Source: Pseudomonadales bacterium (GTDB taxonomy: Bacteria > Pseudomonadota > Gammaproteobacteria > Pseudomonadales > Azotimanducaceae). From it: 64,000 bases of DNA. Each line of letters begins with the position of its first letter. Within the stretch, counting starts at the first letter, position 1. Both the position numbers and the translations under genes were made by a program. The DNA lies in assembly GCA_016779565.1 (NCBI GenBank), contig JADHNJ010000005.1, positions 1 to 64,000 of the forward strand, read 5' to 3'. Below, one piece after another: positions 39,840 through 49,546 of the stretch. The notes beneath the pieces are model-generated. The model was not told the DNA's origin. It did no database searches and saw only the letters and a list, made by a program, of their open reading frames with translations.

Positions 39840-40738
39840 CGAGCGACGCCTATCAGAGGGCCTACCAACGAGAGAAAGCTGCGCGTATGGAATCCGAGCG
39901 TCTGCTCGAGGAACTGTCCCGGGAAATCTATGCCAAGAACGAGGAGCTTGAAAAGCTATATGACGATCTGAAGAAGAACCAAGGTGCGCTGCTCCAACAT
40001 GAAAAGCTCGCTTCGGTAGGTCAATTAGCCTCTGGCATCGCTCACGAAATTAATAATCCAGTGGGTTTTTGTCTTACCAATTTAAATGCGCTAACCGACT
40101 TTAGTCCATTAATCCTTGACGCCTGTAAGGCTGCTAAAACCAACTGGTCTGACGCTCAGCAGCGCGAAGCCGCTTACCTTATTGAGGATCTACCAAATTT
40201 GCTGACTGAGACCATTGAAGGATTGCAAAGCATTCAAACGATTGTCAGCGACCTACGCAATTACTCTAGAAACACGGATAATGATTCTCTTTCGAACGCA
40301 GACTTAAATGATGGTCTCAAATCAACGCTTAATGTTCTGCGAAACAAAATCGGCAATCGATACACCATCGATCTTAACTTAAACCCCTTACCTTTGATCG
40401 AGTGTAATCTAGGCAAGCTGAACCAAGTTTTTTCAAACCTGATCATAAATGCCATGCAAGCAATGCCAGAGGGCGGCCGGCTCTATGTTGATAGCTTTAA
40501 AGACCATGACCGTATCGTCGTTCGCATCTCTGATGACGGGCCCGGCATCAGCGAAGAGGTTGCCAATGAAATTTTTCAACCATTTTTCACGACCAAAGAT
40601 GTAGGAGAGGGTACTGGCCTTGGGTTATCGATCTGTCGAAGTATCATTCACGATTTACACAAAGGAGAACTAACCCTAGTCTCTGAGGGCAAAGGACGAG
40701 GCGCTACCTTTCAAATAACCTTGCCCATTTCTTTGTAA
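39836..40738 (+). CDS. hnoK: H-NOX-associated histidine kinase
   Basis: A 300-residue soluble kinase. A long N-terminal coiled coil (about 10-55) leads into the dimerisation domain with H70 in GIAHEINNP, then the ATPase domain (N205 in NLIINAMQAM, DDGPGIS, FFTTK, GTGLGL). There is no transmembrane or PAS sensor domain, fitting a kinase whose activity is controlled by partner H-NOX. Start overlaps H-NOX by ATGA, so they are co-translated. No HnoB/C/D-type response regulator is in the window. Confidence 0.9.
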   Translation: MTSDAYQRAYQREKAARMESERLLEELSREIYAKNEELEKLYDDLKKNQGALLQHEKLASVGQLASGIAHEINNPVGFCLTNLNALTDFSPLILDACKAAKTNWSDAQQREAAYLIEDLPNLLTETIEGLQSIQTIVSDLRNYSRNTDNDSLSNADLNDGLKSTLNVLRNKIGNRYTIDLNLNPLPLIECNLGKLNQVFSNLIINAMQAMPEGGRLYVDSFKDHDRIVVRISDDGPGISEEVANEIFQPFFTTKDVGEGTGLGLSICRSIIHDLHKGELTLVSEGKGRGATFQITLPISL

Positions 40739-40940
40739 TCCGTTTTTTTTGAGCGCTAGGCACGTATCTCTTCGGTACAAGCGCAGAACTTATCCAAAGG
40801 CTCAATTACCCGGCCAGATCAATTACTATGAGCACATTGATCGATTTTTTGAATCGATGCGTACCAAAAGTTTCATTGGCAGATCCCAATCCACCACCCT
40901 ACAATCGCGACCCAGATAACAAGACTCAGGAGTAACCGTC

Positions 40941-42269
40941 ATGTCCCAACGAGGTGAAGGCAGTTTAGAAGCGCCAACTCGACACCCTATTGCCTGGCGG
41001 GAGGACCACTTCTGGGATAAATCAGCTCTCAATGAGGAGTTAGAGCGCGTCTATGATGTTTGTCATGGCTGCAGACGCTGCGTGAGCCTGTGCGATTCAT
41101 TTCCGACGCTATTTGATTTGGTAGATGAATCCGAGACGATGGAAGTCGATGGCGTTGACCCGGCAGACTATCAAAAGGTCGTTGATCAGTGCTATCTGTG
41201 TGATCTTTGCTATCTGACAAAATGTCCCTATGTGCCCCCCCACGAATGGAATATCGATTTTCCGCATCTCATGCTGAGAGCTAAAGCACAATCTTACAAA
41301 GCCACCGGTGGCAAATTTCGGGACAATTTATTGACTAGCACCGACGCAATGGGTAAAGCCTTGACCACCATTCCGCTCGTTGACGTTACCGCCAACGCCA
41401 TGAATAAGAATCCACTATTCCGAAATGCCCTTGAGCATACCTTAGGTGTTCATAGGGATGCACCGTTGCCGACCTATCACCGAAAGACTCTGAGAAAGCA
41501 GTTTGTATCCCAAGCCAAAACCCCTAAACCCCTTGGCGCCACGACCGGTAAAGTGGCTTTCTACGCAACCTGTTATGGCAATTACACGACGCCGGATCTC
41601 GGTCTAGACTTTGTAAAAGTCTTTGAACACAACGATATTGCCATCGAACTGGTACCCAAAGAGGCTTGTTGCGGCATGCCCAAACTCGAACTAGGGGATC
41701 TCGACAGTGTTGACGCCCTTAAAGAAAAGAACATCCCCATACTCGCGCAACTGGTCGATGAAGGCTTTGACTTGATCGCGCCAATCCCCTCATGCGTCCT
41801 GATGTACAAACAGGAACTGCCGCTGATGTACCCGGATGACCCAGATGTTTTAAAGGTTCAGAAGGCGTTTTTCGATCCCTTTGAATATCTTTTTTTACGG
41901 CACAAACAAGGCGGGCTTAAGTTGGACTTTACAACCTCGCTAGGCGACATCAGCTATCAAGTAGCCTGCCATCTTCGGGTCCAAAACATCGGTAATAAAA
42001 CTCGGGATATCCTAAACCTTGTGGCAGAGACCGAAGTCCACACGATAGAACGCTGCTCTGGTCATGATGGTACTTACGCCGTTAAAGAAGAAACTCGTGC
42101 AAAATCCGTAAAAATTGCCAAACCGGTGGTGCGTCAGGTTGACACCAAAAAGGCTCAGCACTTTGCGAGTGACTGCCCAATGGCGGCAGTTCATATCGCC
42201 AATCTTGCCGAATCCGTCGACGAAGCCGCTCACCCTATGACACTACTACGAAAAGCGTACGGCTTATAA
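40941..42269 (+). CDS. GlpC/HdrB-type iron-sulfur oxidoreductase
   Basis: A 442-residue protein with two N-terminal [4Fe-4S] motifs, C41-x2-C44-x2-C47-x3-C51 and C84-x2-C87-x2-C90-x4-C95, and two C-terminal cysteine-rich CCG-like domains (EACCGMPKLE and CHLRV...ERCSGHDG). This layout is typical of GlpC-like and heterodisulfide-reductase-like electron-transfer subunits. In many proteobacteria the close homologue lies beside rubrerythrin and DUF3501 genes; neither is adjacent here. AGGAG precedes the ATG. Confidence 0.85.
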   Translation: MSQRGEGSLEAPTRHPIAWREDHFWDKSALNEELERVYDVCHGCRRCVSLCDSFPTLFDLVDESETMEVDGVDPADYQKVVDQCYLCDLCYLTKCPYVPPHEWNIDFPHLMLRAKAQSYKATGGKFRDNLLTSTDAMGKALTTIPLVDVTANAMNKNPLFRNALEHTLGVHRDAPLPTYHRKTLRKQFVSQAKTPKPLGATTGKVAFYATCYGNYTTPDLGLDFVKVFEHNDIAIELVPKEACCGMPKLELGDLDSVDALKEKNIPILAQLVDEGFDLIAPIPSCVLMYKQELPLMYPDDPDVLKVQKAFFDPFEYLFLRHKQGGLKLDFTTSLGDISYQVACHLRVQNIGNKTRDILNLVAETEVHTIERCSGHDGTYAVKEETRAKSVKIAKPVVRQVDTKKAQHFASDCPMAAVHIANLAESVDEAAHPMTLLRKAYGL

Positions 42270-42284
42270 GGGTGAGGATCTCAG

Positions 42285-43049
42285 CTAAAGCAGCACAACT
42301 TCCTCGGCGAGATAAAGTGCTGATTGGGAAAAATCAATGAACGTGGATTCGTCTGCTACAGCCGCGGCTGCGGCCTGCCTTCGCTGTTCTTGGCTACCCC
42401 CAGCGGTTCCTGCCCAAACCTCAGCGTGTCCAAGATAGGCTGGCACCAAGCAACCAAGCGCCTCATACAGTCGCTGGTTGAGTGGGTGGTCCAGTCTGTG
42501 AACTTGGATATAGCGCAATATGCCTGAATGGGGGGCATAGCGGCGTATAATTGGGCCGTGCTCTTGTAACCAATAACGCCTGACGGCGCCTTCATCCGAC
42601 CCTTCCAGAGCTCTCAAGGGAAACTGTAGCTTTCGAATATCGCCACCAGGAAGGGCTAAGATATTTTCCGGGGTTGGATTGACCTGCGGATATTCCATCG
42701 CCAACCAAGCCGGAGAGCAGGTACGATCAATGACGTCATCCTGAGTTGCTGCCAGTGCCGCCAAACGTTCGATACCCTGTTGCGCGCCTAAGATGAGCGA
42801 CGCCTCTTTTTCAGTCTGCCACCAGAATTCAAACACCAGATCAAAGGGGTCTTCCATATTGCCGCCCCGAGCATCATTCATTGCTTGGTTCAAAGCGTCA
42901 CGTCGCGCTAAAACACCCCGAGCCTGGTGGCAGCCTAATCCTTGGGCAAGTTCAGACCAGACCGGCAAAAGATCGCGGTCGAAAACTGACCGGAACTCGT
43001 TGGCGGACAACGATTCTCTGCGGCGAATGTAATATTCCAATCTAATCAT
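42285..43049 (-). CDS. EthD-domain protein
   Basis: A 254-residue protein with two ferredoxin-like repeats. The opening MIRLEYYIRRRESLSANEFRSVF and, in the second half, RYWLQEHGPIIRRYAPHSGILRYIQVHRL are characteristic of EthD/stress-responsive barrel dimers, often found with aromatic or ether degradation genes. AGAGGG lies before the ATG. Converges with the Fe-S protein, 15 bases apart. Substrate unknown. Confidence 0.65.
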   Translation of the reverse strand: MIRLEYYIRRRESLSANEFRSVFDRDLLPVWSELAQGLGCHQARGVLARRDALNQAMNDARGGNMEDPFDLVFEFWWQTEKEASLILGAQQGIERLAALAATQDDVIDRTCSPAWLAMEYPQVNPTPENILALPGGDIRKLQFPLRALEGSDEGAVRRYWLQEHGPIIRRYAPHSGILRYIQVHRLDHPLNQRLYEALGCLVPAYLGHAEVWAGTAGGSQEQRRQAAAAAVADESTFIDFSQSALYLAEEVVLL

Positions 43050-43160
43050 ACTCGACCCTCTTTATGTGTCTTCAACTTTCTAGCGAGCCTAATAGGGACA
43101 CACCTTTCAATCTATCCTACGGGGTTTGACGGCGTCCCAAGGGCGTCCAAAAATGGTCAA

Positions 43161-43571
43161 CTACCCTTGAGTTGCCATCTGGGGCACATCATCATTGAGC
43201 TCTACCCAAGGCTGCTTACTGTCACACCAGACATGAAATTGTGGTGCAAAATCCTCTGTCTGGTCTAAAGTGCCTGTCTTCAAAAACAGCATGTCGGGCT
43301 GACCTGGAACGATGGAATAGATCGGAGAACCACATCGGCCGCAAAAGTGGCGCTCAACCTCACTGCCACTGGCGGTTGCGCCATCAATATACACAGTAGG
43401 GGTTTGTCCCCTTAATTGAATATTCGCTTTGGGCACACCCCAGAGCGTTGAAAACGCCGAGCCTGCTTGTCGTTGACAGTTTTTACAATGACAGACTCCT
43501 GCCATAGCCGGTGCACCTGCAATTTCATAAGAAATATCACCGCAGAGGCACTGTCCTGTATATGACGTCAT
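43161..43571 (-). CDS. GFA-family zinc protein (glutathione-dependent formaldehyde-activating-like)
   Basis: A 136-residue protein of the GFA/CENP-V fold. Zinc cysteines occur as C8/C10, the CHCKNC cluster (27-32) and FCGRCGSP. It ends with a conserved PQFHVW-like segment. The frame runs to 43619 but ATG at 43571 has AAGGAG eight bases upstream. Actual reaction in such family members is usually unknown; formaldehyde activation is proven for few. Confidence 0.87.
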   Translation of the reverse strand: MTSYTGQCLCGDISYEIAGAPAMAGVCHCKNCQRQAGSAFSTLWGVPKANIQLRGQTPTVYIDGATASGSEVERHFCGRCGSPIYSIVPGQPDMLFLKTGTLDQTEDFAPQFHVWCDSKQPWVELNDDVPQMATQG

Positions 43572-43651
43572 AAAGTTCTCCTTATATTCATTGATGAATT
43601 TCCTAGGTGATCGCATCATAGTAGCTCAGACCCAGCATTTTTGTCGTGCTT

Positions 43652-43700
43652 CTTATGATCCGCGTGATCCTCAAGTCCTTGTGATCCTTGCGATCCTATC
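43652..43700. repeat. 9-bp tandem repeat related to the 41-130 array
   Basis: Units CTTATGATC, CGCGTGATC, CTCAAGTC (8 bases), CTTGTGATC, CTTGCGATC and a partial CTATC. They resemble the CTTGTGGATC unit of the array before mutS with one G missing, changing the period from 10 to 9. Confidence 0.65.
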
Positions 43701-43738
43701 AATAATACTTTGACTGTCTGTTGCACAGTGCGTTACAC

Positions 43739-43786
43739 CCGCCGGTCACATCATCCAATCGGTGCTATCTCTAGGCCGACCGGCGG
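43739..43786. repeat. 9-bp GC-rich inverted repeat (possible RNA hairpin)
   Basis: CCGCCGGTC (43739-43747) and GACCGGCGG (43778-43786) are perfectly complementary with a 30-base loop. No T-run follows, so it is not a simple terminator. It could be the stem of a non-coding RNA or a protein-binding site. Confidence 0.5.
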
Positions 43787-44759
43787 CTTCAGCTTGCTTG
43801 TTCTGAGCGATTCGAGGGCAATGGTCTGCCTTTAACTAGGCTAACCAACACCGGGGCATCAGGATCTGACTCAACCGATAGCCCGTGGTGTTTTACAAAG
43901 GGAAAACAACCAACATCATCGAATCGACGGTAGCCGTTTGCTATTACTTGGCACACCAGGGCACCTGTTTGCTGCTACTGGGTTAATCGAAGCCAACGGA
44001 TTAACCCGCAGCTTACCAACACCGCGGCATGCACATCTGATTCAACTGATGGGTTTTAGGTTTTTGCATGAAAGCCTTGCTGCTAATCGTCATATGACTG
44101 ACTTAGCTATGTGCTCAGAGGCATCAGGTCTCTCAACCGACAAAACACTCTTTACCCCGTAATCGCCGTCCTTACCTGATCGCTTGGGCGTTTTTGGAAT
44201 CGGTTAAGAACCTATCTTGAAACGGCAATGAATTGATCCTTTATCCCCAATCATCCCCGATCACCTCTAGCCATCTACAAACAATCGTCTGCTTTTTCCT
44301 GCACGGGCTTTAACCGCTTAGAGTCTTCTTACAGCATGGGCAACTCCATCGATCTTAACCAAACCTCTGAGCCCCAACCTCAGTCAGCAGGCGGATAACA
44401 ACGAATGCATGAAAATTTTGCTTACCGCCAGGAAACAAGGTCCCTATCGCCAGCGCCCAAAAGAACATCTTGGCGATGTGGAGACGGGGACAGACCGCAC
44501 GCGCTCCTGACGGGTCAGTCCAGTGTTTTATTCCGCATTAAAAAGCATCTTGGTCGTCAAGTTCTTCTTCATCGTCCAAAATTTTGCGAGCAAGCGTCAG
44601 CTCGGCAAACACTTGTTTCTTGAAAACCTACGACCATAACAGCATCTCAGCCCGCCTTAAAATACTACTGCATCGTAGCCTTGTGTCCTTTCTTGCCTGT
44701 GAATTTTAACATTGGCGTCCGCCATCCCTCGGTGCATAATGCGGACGGAGGCTAACCTT

Positions 44760-45134
44760 ATGACAGATATACGAAACCCCTTAACAGCCGAGGAAGCTTG
44801 GGTCATCCTCAATAAAGGCACTGAGAGACCATTTACCGGTGAGTACGATGATCATTTTGAGACCGGCGTCTATCTATGCCGACAGTGTGACCAGCCCCTC
44901 TATCGATCCGAAGATAAATTTCAAGCCCACTGTGGCTGGCCAGCATTTGACGATGAAATTCCTGGGGCCGTAAAACGCGTGCCCGATGCTGACGGTTTTC
45001 GAGTAGAAATTTTGTGCAGTCTCTGCGACGGCCATTTGGGTCATGTCTTTGAGGGCGAACACATCACTGAAAAAAACACGCGCCACTGCGTCAACTCGTT
45101 GTCCATGCGATTTCAGCCCCCCGAGTCTCAATAA
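44760..45134 (+). CDS. msrB: Peptide-methionine (R)-S-oxide reductase
   Basis: Reduces methionine-R-sulfoxide in proteins. 124 residues: zinc cysteines C40, C43, C86 and C89, the WPAF motif, and the catalytic C110 in [12 protein letters not shown]58 in HCGWPAF could be a resolving cysteine. ATG at 44760 has GGAGG about nine bases upstream; the frame extends to 44712 but without a ribosome site. The usual family has a Ser or Cys at the recycling position; recycling mechanism is not certain. Confidence 0.93.
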   Translation: MTDIRNPLTAEEAWVILNKGTERPFTGEYDDHFETGVYLCRQCDQPLYRSEDKFQAHCGWPAFDDEIPGAVKRVPDADGFRVEILCSLCDGHLGHVFEGEHITEKNTRHCVNSLSMRFQPPESQ

Positions 45135-45188
45135 GCGCTAATTCAAAGACTTTCTTTCAGGTGCCGGTCAGTCCCAGTATTACTGGAA

Positions 45189-46700
45189 TCAGGTCATTCT
45201 CTTTGCGATCCAAGGGGAGACCGCCATTAACGCGATACCAGTGAGCACTGCAAACAAACCCAATTTTTCAAAAACACTGACATAAACAGCCAACGACTCG
45301 ACGCCCGACTCACCGGCGCTCGTGGTATCGATCGCCATTAGACCTGCTATCCAACCCCCAACGTAGGCCGCCAGCGCACTGGATAAAAACCACACACCCA
45401 TCATCATCGCCGCAACTCTTTGCACCGACAGTTTTGTCACCATGGACAATCCCACCGGAGACAGACAGAGTTCCCCCATGGTATGGAGCAAGTACATGAG
45501 CACCAAGTAAATGGCAGCGACCTGACCCGCTGAGTTGGCGTTGAGCGCACCCAAAACCAATGCAAAAAACCCAAGCCCAGCTAACACGATGGCTATGCCA
45601 AACTTCATGGGTGTCGAAGGCTCGATGCGACGCCGCGCAAACACCACCCAAGCACTGGCAAAAACGGGCGCCAATAAAATAATGAACAGCGCGTTCAGGC
45701 TTTGGAACATTCCGGCTGTGAAAAAGTCGCCCCGATCAATATTGCGGTCAGTAAATAAAGTCACCGAAGAACCCGCTTGCTCAAACAGCGCCCAAAAAAC
45801 TACGGAAAAGGCCATGAGCAGTAGCATGGTCAACATGCGATTGCGCTCCTGTGTCGTGCAACTACTCATCGAAAACCAAATCACATAAGCCGTAATGGCC
45901 CCGGCAAACACCGTCAAGGCGAGACCCATCTCGCCAGTATTTTGAATCGCTAGCCAAATAATCAATACAAAGGCGACACTGATCGTGTAAATACTGGTTT
46001 CAAGGGTTAAACCAAAGCGGGAAGCTTTCAATTGCTCAGCATTTGGCGGTAAACCATGCCCCTCTAAGTACTTTGTGCCCCAGAGAAATGTCACCAAACC
46101 CACTAACATCCCAATACCTGCAAGGCCAAAACCGTAGCGCCAACCATAGGTTTCGCCTAAATAGGCGCATACAAGGGTCGCAACGAACGCTCCTAGGTTG
46201 ATCCCCATATAAAAGATCGTAAATCCGCCATCCCGACGCGGATCATTGTCTTGGTAAAGACTGCCAACAATGGTCGAAATATTCGCCTTTAAAAAACCGA
46301 CACCGACAACGATAAATGCAAGGGCAAGATAAAAAAACTGCTCGTGGATACTCGATCGCACGACACCGTCAGCACTTTGGACCGCCTGAGGGCCTTCGAT
46401 GGCCATGCCCAAATGGCCTACAACTAACAAAACAGCGCCAAAAACAATAGCTTTTCTGAGGCCCAAATATCGATCTGCAATCATGCCACCCAGGACAGGC
46501 ACCGCATAAACTAAGGCGGCATAGGTGCCATAAATCATGGCTGCCTCGCCATCGGCAAATAGCCAATGCTTTGTGAGATATAAGATCAATAACGCGCGCA
46601 TGCCGTAATAGCTAAAGCGTTCCCACATTTCTGTGGCAAACAAAACGTACAAACCTTTTGGATGGCCTAAAAACGTATCGGTAGCGGTAATTGATGTCAT
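45189..46700 (-). CDS. POT-family proton:oligopeptide transporter
   Basis: A 503-residue transporter with about 14 transmembrane segments. The proton-coupling motif E24-x-x-E27-R28-F in EMWERFSYYGMRALL, the GFLKANISTIVGSLY and the FTIFYMGINLGAF (PTR2) signatures are present. Imports di- and tripeptides. It is convergent with msrB, separated by 54 bases. Confidence 0.93.
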   Translation of the reverse strand: MTSITATDTFLGHPKGLYVLFATEMWERFSYYGMRALLILYLTKHWLFADGEAAMIYGTYAALVYAVPVLGGMIADRYLGLRKAIVFGAVLLVVGHLGMAIEGPQAVQSADGVVRSSIHEQFFYLALAFIVVGVGFLKANISTIVGSLYQDNDPRRDGGFTIFYMGINLGAFVATLVCAYLGETYGWRYGFGLAGIGMLVGLVTFLWGTKYLEGHGLPPNAEQLKASRFGLTLETSIYTISVAFVLIIWLAIQNTGEMGLALTVFAGAITAYVIWFSMSSCTTQERNRMLTMLLLMAFSVVFWALFEQAGSSVTLFTDRNIDRGDFFTAGMFQSLNALFIILLAPVFASAWVVFARRRIEPSTPMKFGIAIVLAGLGFFALVLGALNANSAGQVAAIYLVLMYLLHTMGELCLSPVGLSMVTKLSVQRVAAMMMGVWFLSSALAAYVGGWIAGLMAIDTTSAGESGVESLAVYVSVFEKLGLFAVLTGIALMAVSPWIAKRMT

Positions 46701-46761
46701 ATTCCTGCGCTCTTTTTAGTCGTTTCAGTTACTCGGTCTTAAGGGCTACTTTCCCGCTGAT

Positions 46762-47490
46762 CTACCCTTTGACCTGACTGGCAGACATCAAAGCGTTGTT
46801 GGTGGATATTGGAAAGACGCCAGAGGCATCGGCTGGCCTAAAGCTGCGAAGGCGCTGAGTAATAACGGTCGTTGCGCCCTCCGGGAAATTACCCATTCGA
46901 TCTGCCCAGGCTCTCGCCGTTGCCAACACTTCTTCGTTAGCAACGACCCGATGCACCAATGAGAGCGACAATAACTCCCTTGCACTCACTCGATCTCCTA
47001 AAAGCGCAAGCCTAGCCGCCACCATTTCAGATGATTTTAAGTGCAACCATGCCGCATTCATGGGGATGTCCGAGCCCTGCTGCACTTCGCCGACCTGTAA
47101 AAATGCGGTCTCTCCCGCCACGGCTAAATCGCAAGCAAAAACAAGCGCTGCGCCTGCGTTTATCGCGTATTTCTCGAGCACACAAATCAGCGGCTTTTGG
47201 CAGGCGTAAAGGGCTAGATGGAGTGCTCGAATGGGCGCTTGGTGCCACCGACCATCATCACTACCGGGGTCCTCCTCACTCTGCAGTGCCTTCAGATCGA
47301 TCCCTGAGCAAAAGCAATGATCCGCGCCTCGCAAGATAATCGCCGAAACTGAGTCCTTCGATTCAGCCTCTTTGATCGCAGCCTCAATAGCCACTGCCAT
47401 CGAAGGTACAAGCGCATTCCGCCTTTCGGGTCGATTGAGGATAATTTCGACCCAAGTCGGGTGCTGCTCAATTGACACTACTGGCGCCAT
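46762..47490 (-). CDS. Enoyl-CoA hydratase/isomerase family protein
   Basis: A 242-residue crotonase-fold protein. NRPERRNAL, the oxyanion segment HCFCSGIDLKAL and the ACDLAVAGETAFLQVGEVQQG region (first catalytic Glu) are present; the second catalytic Glu of true hydratases is not evident, so it may be an isomerase or other crotonase. ATG at 47490 has AAGGAG six bases upstream and is preferred over ATG two codons earlier. Its operon partners are not nearby. Confidence 0.8.
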   Translation of the reverse strand: MAPVVSIEQHPTWVEIILNRPERRNALVPSMAVAIEAAIKEAESKDSVSAIILRGADHCFCSGIDLKALQSEEDPGSDDGRWHQAPIRALHLALYACQKPLICVLEKYAINAGAALVFACDLAVAGETAFLQVGEVQQGSDIPMNAAWLHLKSSEMVAARLALLGDRVSARELLSLSLVHRVVANEEVLATARAWADRMGNFPEGATTVITQRLRSFRPADASGVFPISTNNALMSASQVKG

Positions 47491-47703
47491 AATCATCTCC
47501 TTTTTGCTCTATTCTTCGAGCATGCATCAATCCCAAATACATTACTAGTAAGCCGGCATCGGATCCCCCAGCTACAACAAGATAATCCGTAACACTTCCT
47601 ACCGACCAGTAGATCTGAGAAGATAACTGCTGGGCAATTCGTCTATCAGTTACCTCAAAATGTCGACAAATTTTGTCTCAGTTCACGAAAGGACACTTCT
47701 GCT

Positions 47704-49476
47704 ATGGCTATCGAGCCTAAACTTCTTGCTCTGCGAGCACAGATGCAAAATGACAACATCGATGCACTCATCGTGCCACGAGCCGATGAGTACCTTGGTG
47801 AGTATGTACCCGCCCATAATGAGCGGTTAGCCTTTATTTCCGGCTTTACGGGCTCGGCTGGCATGCTTGTGATCACCCATGACAAAGCCGCGCTGTTCGT
47901 CGATGGCAGATACACATTGCAGGCAGCGCAACAGTGTCCTGCGCCCTTGTTTGAGCATCACCACTTAATCAATGAGCCTGTACTTCCCTGGCTTAGCGCT
48001 CAACTTAGCGCAGGTCAAGCAGTAGCGGTTGACGGACGGGTTGTTAACTATCGGTTTTTTTTGCAGGCAGAGGAGCAACTTCAGCAAGCAGGCATTAACC
48101 TCAGAGCACTATCTCATAACCTACTTGATGATATTTGGGAGGACCGCCCAGACCCACCCATGACAGAAGGGCTGCTCTATTCCGACAGTTACGCCGGTGA
48201 ATCGAGCCCATCAAAACGATCGCGAATTGCTGCCTTAATTGCGGAAGCAGGAGCCGACGCCGCGGTTATCAATCAGCTCGATGCCATTGCTTGGTTGCTC
48301 AATATCCGAGGCAAAGATGTACCTCATCTCCCAGTATTGCTCAGCCAATCAGTGCTTCTGCGAGATGGGTCACAGCACCTGTTCATTGCGGAGACCAAGA
48401 TACCCAAGGCCTTCATCGATCACGTCGGAGAAGGCGTTGTGCTACACCCTGAAATGGGGCTTGCAGACTACCTAACCGAACTGGGTAGCCAAGGCGCAAA
48501 AGTTTTATTTGATAGCGATCAGACCAATGCTTACTCTGCCCTGACTTGCTTGTCCGCCGGTTGCGAGCTCATCGAAAAACCAAATCCCGTTGAGTTACCC
48601 AAAGCCCAAAAAAATCCTGTGGAAATTGCTGGCATTCGAGCCGCTCACATTCGGGACGGCGCGGCGCTCTGTCAATTTCTGTGTTGGATCGATCAAGAAG
48701 TCGCTCTAGGTCAATTTCATGATGAGGGTGTGTTATCGGATCGACTAGAGACGTTTAGACGGCAGATTCCAGAATTACAAGACCTTTCCTTCGGCACCAT
48801 CTCTGCAGCCGGCGAGAACGCTGCGATGGCGCACTATTCTCATACTAACGGCGTACCCGCCAAGCTAGCACCAGATACGCTCTACTTGGTCGATTCTGGT
48901 GGCCAATATTTTGATGGCACCACCGATGTGACCCGCACCATCGCAATTGGTACGCCAAGGGACGACCACAAGACAATGTTTACTCGCGTGCTTAAAGGCC
49001 ATATCGCCTTGGCCTGCGCGCATTTTCCCAAAGGCATTCAAGGCCATCAATTAGATGTGCTAGCAAGACAGTTTTTATGGGAGATTGGTAAAGATTTTGA
49101 TCACGGCACAGGACATGGCGTGGGTTGTTATCTCAGTGTTCATGAGGGCCCTCAACGCATTGGCAAGGCAGCAGGGCCTACGGCTCCGCTGCTACCGGGC
49201 ATGGTGCTTTCAAACGAACCGGGCTACTACGAGCCTAATGATTACGGCATTCGATGTGAAAACCTCATGGTGGTTGACCCGCAACCCGATGGCATGCTCG
49301 GCTTCGAAACATTAACCTTTGCGCCTTTCGACCGACGACTGATTGATGTTGCGCTACTGTTGCCTCATGAAAGCCAATGGATTAACGATTATCATCAGCA
49401 GGTTTTTGGGAAGATATCACCTCTGGTTGATGCCGATACTCGCTCCTGGTTGGCCGCGGCAACAGCGCCGATCTGA
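47704..49476 (+). CDS. Xaa-Pro aminopeptidase (M24B)
   Basis: A 590-residue cytoplasmic metallopeptidase removing N-terminal residues before proline. Two creatinase-type N-terminal domains precede the M24 pita-bread domain. Metal ligands appear in LVDSGGQYFDGTTDVTRTI (two Asp), GTGHGVGCYLSVHEGP (His) and LSNEPGYYEPNDYGIRCENL (two Glu). The long form with a C-terminal extension resembles eukaryote-like aminopeptidase P rather than E. coli PepP. AAAGGA precedes the ATG. First of three codirectional genes. Confidence 0.92.
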   Translation: MAIEPKLLALRAQMQNDNIDALIVPRADEYLGEYVPAHNERLAFISGFTGSAGMLVITHDKAALFVDGRYTLQAAQQCPAPLFEHHHLINEPVLPWLSAQLSAGQAVAVDGRVVNYRFFLQAEEQLQQAGINLRALSHNLLDDIWEDRPDPPMTEGLLYSDSYAGESSPSKRSRIAALIAEAGADAAVINQLDAIAWLLNIRGKDVPHLPVLLSQSVLLRDGSQHLFIAETKIPKAFIDHVGEGVVLHPEMGLADYLTELGSQGAKVLFDSDQTNAYSALTCLSAGCELIEKPNPVELPKAQKNPVEIAGIRAAHIRDGAALCQFLCWIDQEVALGQFHDEGVLSDRLETFRRQIPELQDLSFGTISAAGENAAMAHYSHTNGVPAKLAPDTLYLVDSGGQYFDGTTDVTRTIAIGTPRDDHKTMFTRVLKGHIALACAHFPKGIQGHQLDVLARQFLWEIGKDFDHGTGHGVGCYLSVHEGPQRIGKAAGPTAPLLPGMVLSNEPGYYEPNDYGIRCENLMVVDPQPDGMLGFETLTFAPFDRRLIDVALLLPHESQWINDYHQQVFGKISPLVDADTRSWLAAATAPI

Positions 49477-49546
49477 TTGCCAAGTAACCAAACCGTCGAA
49501 ACAATCTGTTCGGCTTGTGAGTCACCAGCCTTAAGGAAATAGCATT

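Larger units (their letters stand above)
43572..44759. other. 1.2 kb region without a recognised gene
   Basis: Contains the 9-base repeat array (43652-43700), a strong inverted repeat (43739-43786), and two imperfect copies of a 40-base sequence at 43841-43881 and 44012-44052 that agree at about three quarters of positions. Frames of 74 codons (43938-44162) and 72 codons (44405-44623) are open but show no recognised family, no good ribosome site and no codon pattern like neighbours. It could be decayed coding DNA or non-coding RNA. Confidence 0.5.

Noticed and set aside
40739-40760. T8 run after hnoK as terminator
   Set aside because: No stem could be found directly upstream of the T-run.
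43938-44162. 74-codon reading frame as a gene
   Set aside because: No recognised family, no clear ribosome site, and composition unlike the neighbouring genes; kept only as part of the unexplained region.
45174-45186. CCAGT/ACTGG hairpin between msrB and the peptide transporter
   Set aside because: A five-base stem with a three-base loop and no T-run on either side is too weak.
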